In this document: positions 5,906-6,139 of the stretch, piece after piece
Numbering within the stretch: the first letter of the stretch is position 1
Layout: every line of letters begins with the position of its first letter
Origin: CAYJLC01 sp964370735
GTDB taxonomy: Bacteria; Bacillota; Clostridia; Oscillospirales; Butyricicoccaceae
NCBI GenBank assembly: GCA_964370735.1
Contig: CAYJLC010000074.1
Coordinates: 1-6,139, forward strand
Reading direction: 5' to 3'
DNA: 6,139 nt
The notes under the pieces: generated by a model
Databases searched by the model: none
What the model saw: the letters and a program-made list of their open reading frames with translations, nothing else
Told to the model about the DNA's origin: nothing
Program-made: the position numbers and the translations under genes

Positions 5906-6139
5906 ATGCAAATAAATTTTAAACGCTATGAGCTTAAATATAAACTAACGAGAGAGCAATATGATTTGCTTTTAAGTGAATTGCCTACGGATATGAAACT
6001 AGATGAGTATGGCAGACATAAAATTTCTAATATTTATTTTGATACAGAGGATTTTAGGGTTATAAGACATTCTTTGGAAAAGCCTAAATATAAAGAAAAG
6101 CTAAGGGTTAGGTGCTATGGCGAACCCTCAGAGGAGGGC
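5906..6139 (+). CDS. VTC-domain polyphosphate polymerase-like protein, N-terminal part (truncated by window)
   Basis: The first 78 residues of a gene that runs off the window. Seen: the opening strand FKRYELKY (5-12) with alternating Arg7, Glu9 and Lys11; NIYFDT (42-47); and the basic stretch IRHSLEKPKYKEKL (53-66) followed by RVRCYG (67-72). This order is characteristic of the VTC family of triphosphate-tunnel enzymes. Arg67 and Arg69 line up with the paired arginines of IRIRWYG in yeast Vtc4, which bind phosphate in the tunnel. Vtc4 makes polyphosphate from ATP; bacterial members are annotated as polyphosphate polymerase domain proteins, but their activity is less well tested. The start has AAAGGAG (5891-5897) eight bases upstream. 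The gene stands behind its own promoter carrying the response-regulator operator. Whether the remaining catalytic residues are present cannot be seen. Confidence 0.9.
   Translation, partial: MQINFKRYELKYKLTREQYDLLLSELPTDMKLDEYGRHKISNIYFDTEDFRVIRHSLEKPKYKEKLRVRCYGEPSEEG

Noticed and set aside
1..6139. Mobile elements, CRISPR arrays, toxin-antitoxin or defence genes
   Set aside because: No transposase or integrase motifs, terminal inverted repeats, or regularly spaced repeats are present; codon style is uniform across the window.

Overview
The window is AT-rich DNA (about one third G+C by eye) carrying the 3' part of a tryptophan biosynthesis operon, a complete two-component regulatory system, and the start of a VTC-type polyphosphate polymerase gene. 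All genes lie on the + strand. Strong AAGGAG/GGAGG ribosome binding sites, TGA used as a normal stop, the gene order trpD-C-F-B-A with separate trpC and trpF, and the style of the histidine kinase all suggest a low-GC Bacillota, most likely a clostridial lineage. The species cannot be named from this sequence.

Positions 2-3839 hold trpD (5'-truncated by the window edge), trpC, trpF, trpB and trpA. Every junction overlaps by 4 or 8 bases, so this is a tightly packed and probably translationally coupled operon. It converts anthranilate to tryptophan: phosphoribosylation (TrpD), isomerisation (TrpF), indole-glycerol phosphate synthesis (TrpC), then the TrpA/TrpB tryptophan synthase complex. TrpA carries Glu where the model enzymes have the catalytic Asp60, and Ile where a Pro usually follows.

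Positions 3840-3908 are a short intergenic region with no visible terminator but a clear promoter. A tandem repeat TTTAAA-GTAAG-TTTAAG stands in place of a -35 element, followed by TATAAT. It drives an OmpR/PhoB-family response regulator (3909-4577) and, one base after it, a two-pass membrane histidine kinase (4579-5775). An intrinsic terminator (5784-5819) closes that unit.

Positions 5820-5905 hold a second promoter with the same 21-bp block, identical base for base (3858-3878 versus 5835-5855), again just upstream of a -10 element. It precedes a gene (5906 to the window end) whose first 78 residues are a recognisable VTC-family polyphosphate polymerase domain. The shared operator is the most informative observation here: it predicts that the two-component system activates its own operon and the adjacent polyphosphate-polymerase-like gene. 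The repeat resembles, from memory, the TTTAAG-N5-TTTAAG site of streptococcal CiaR. I saw no mobile element, CRISPR array, rRNA or tRNA, and no wholly unknown gene system.
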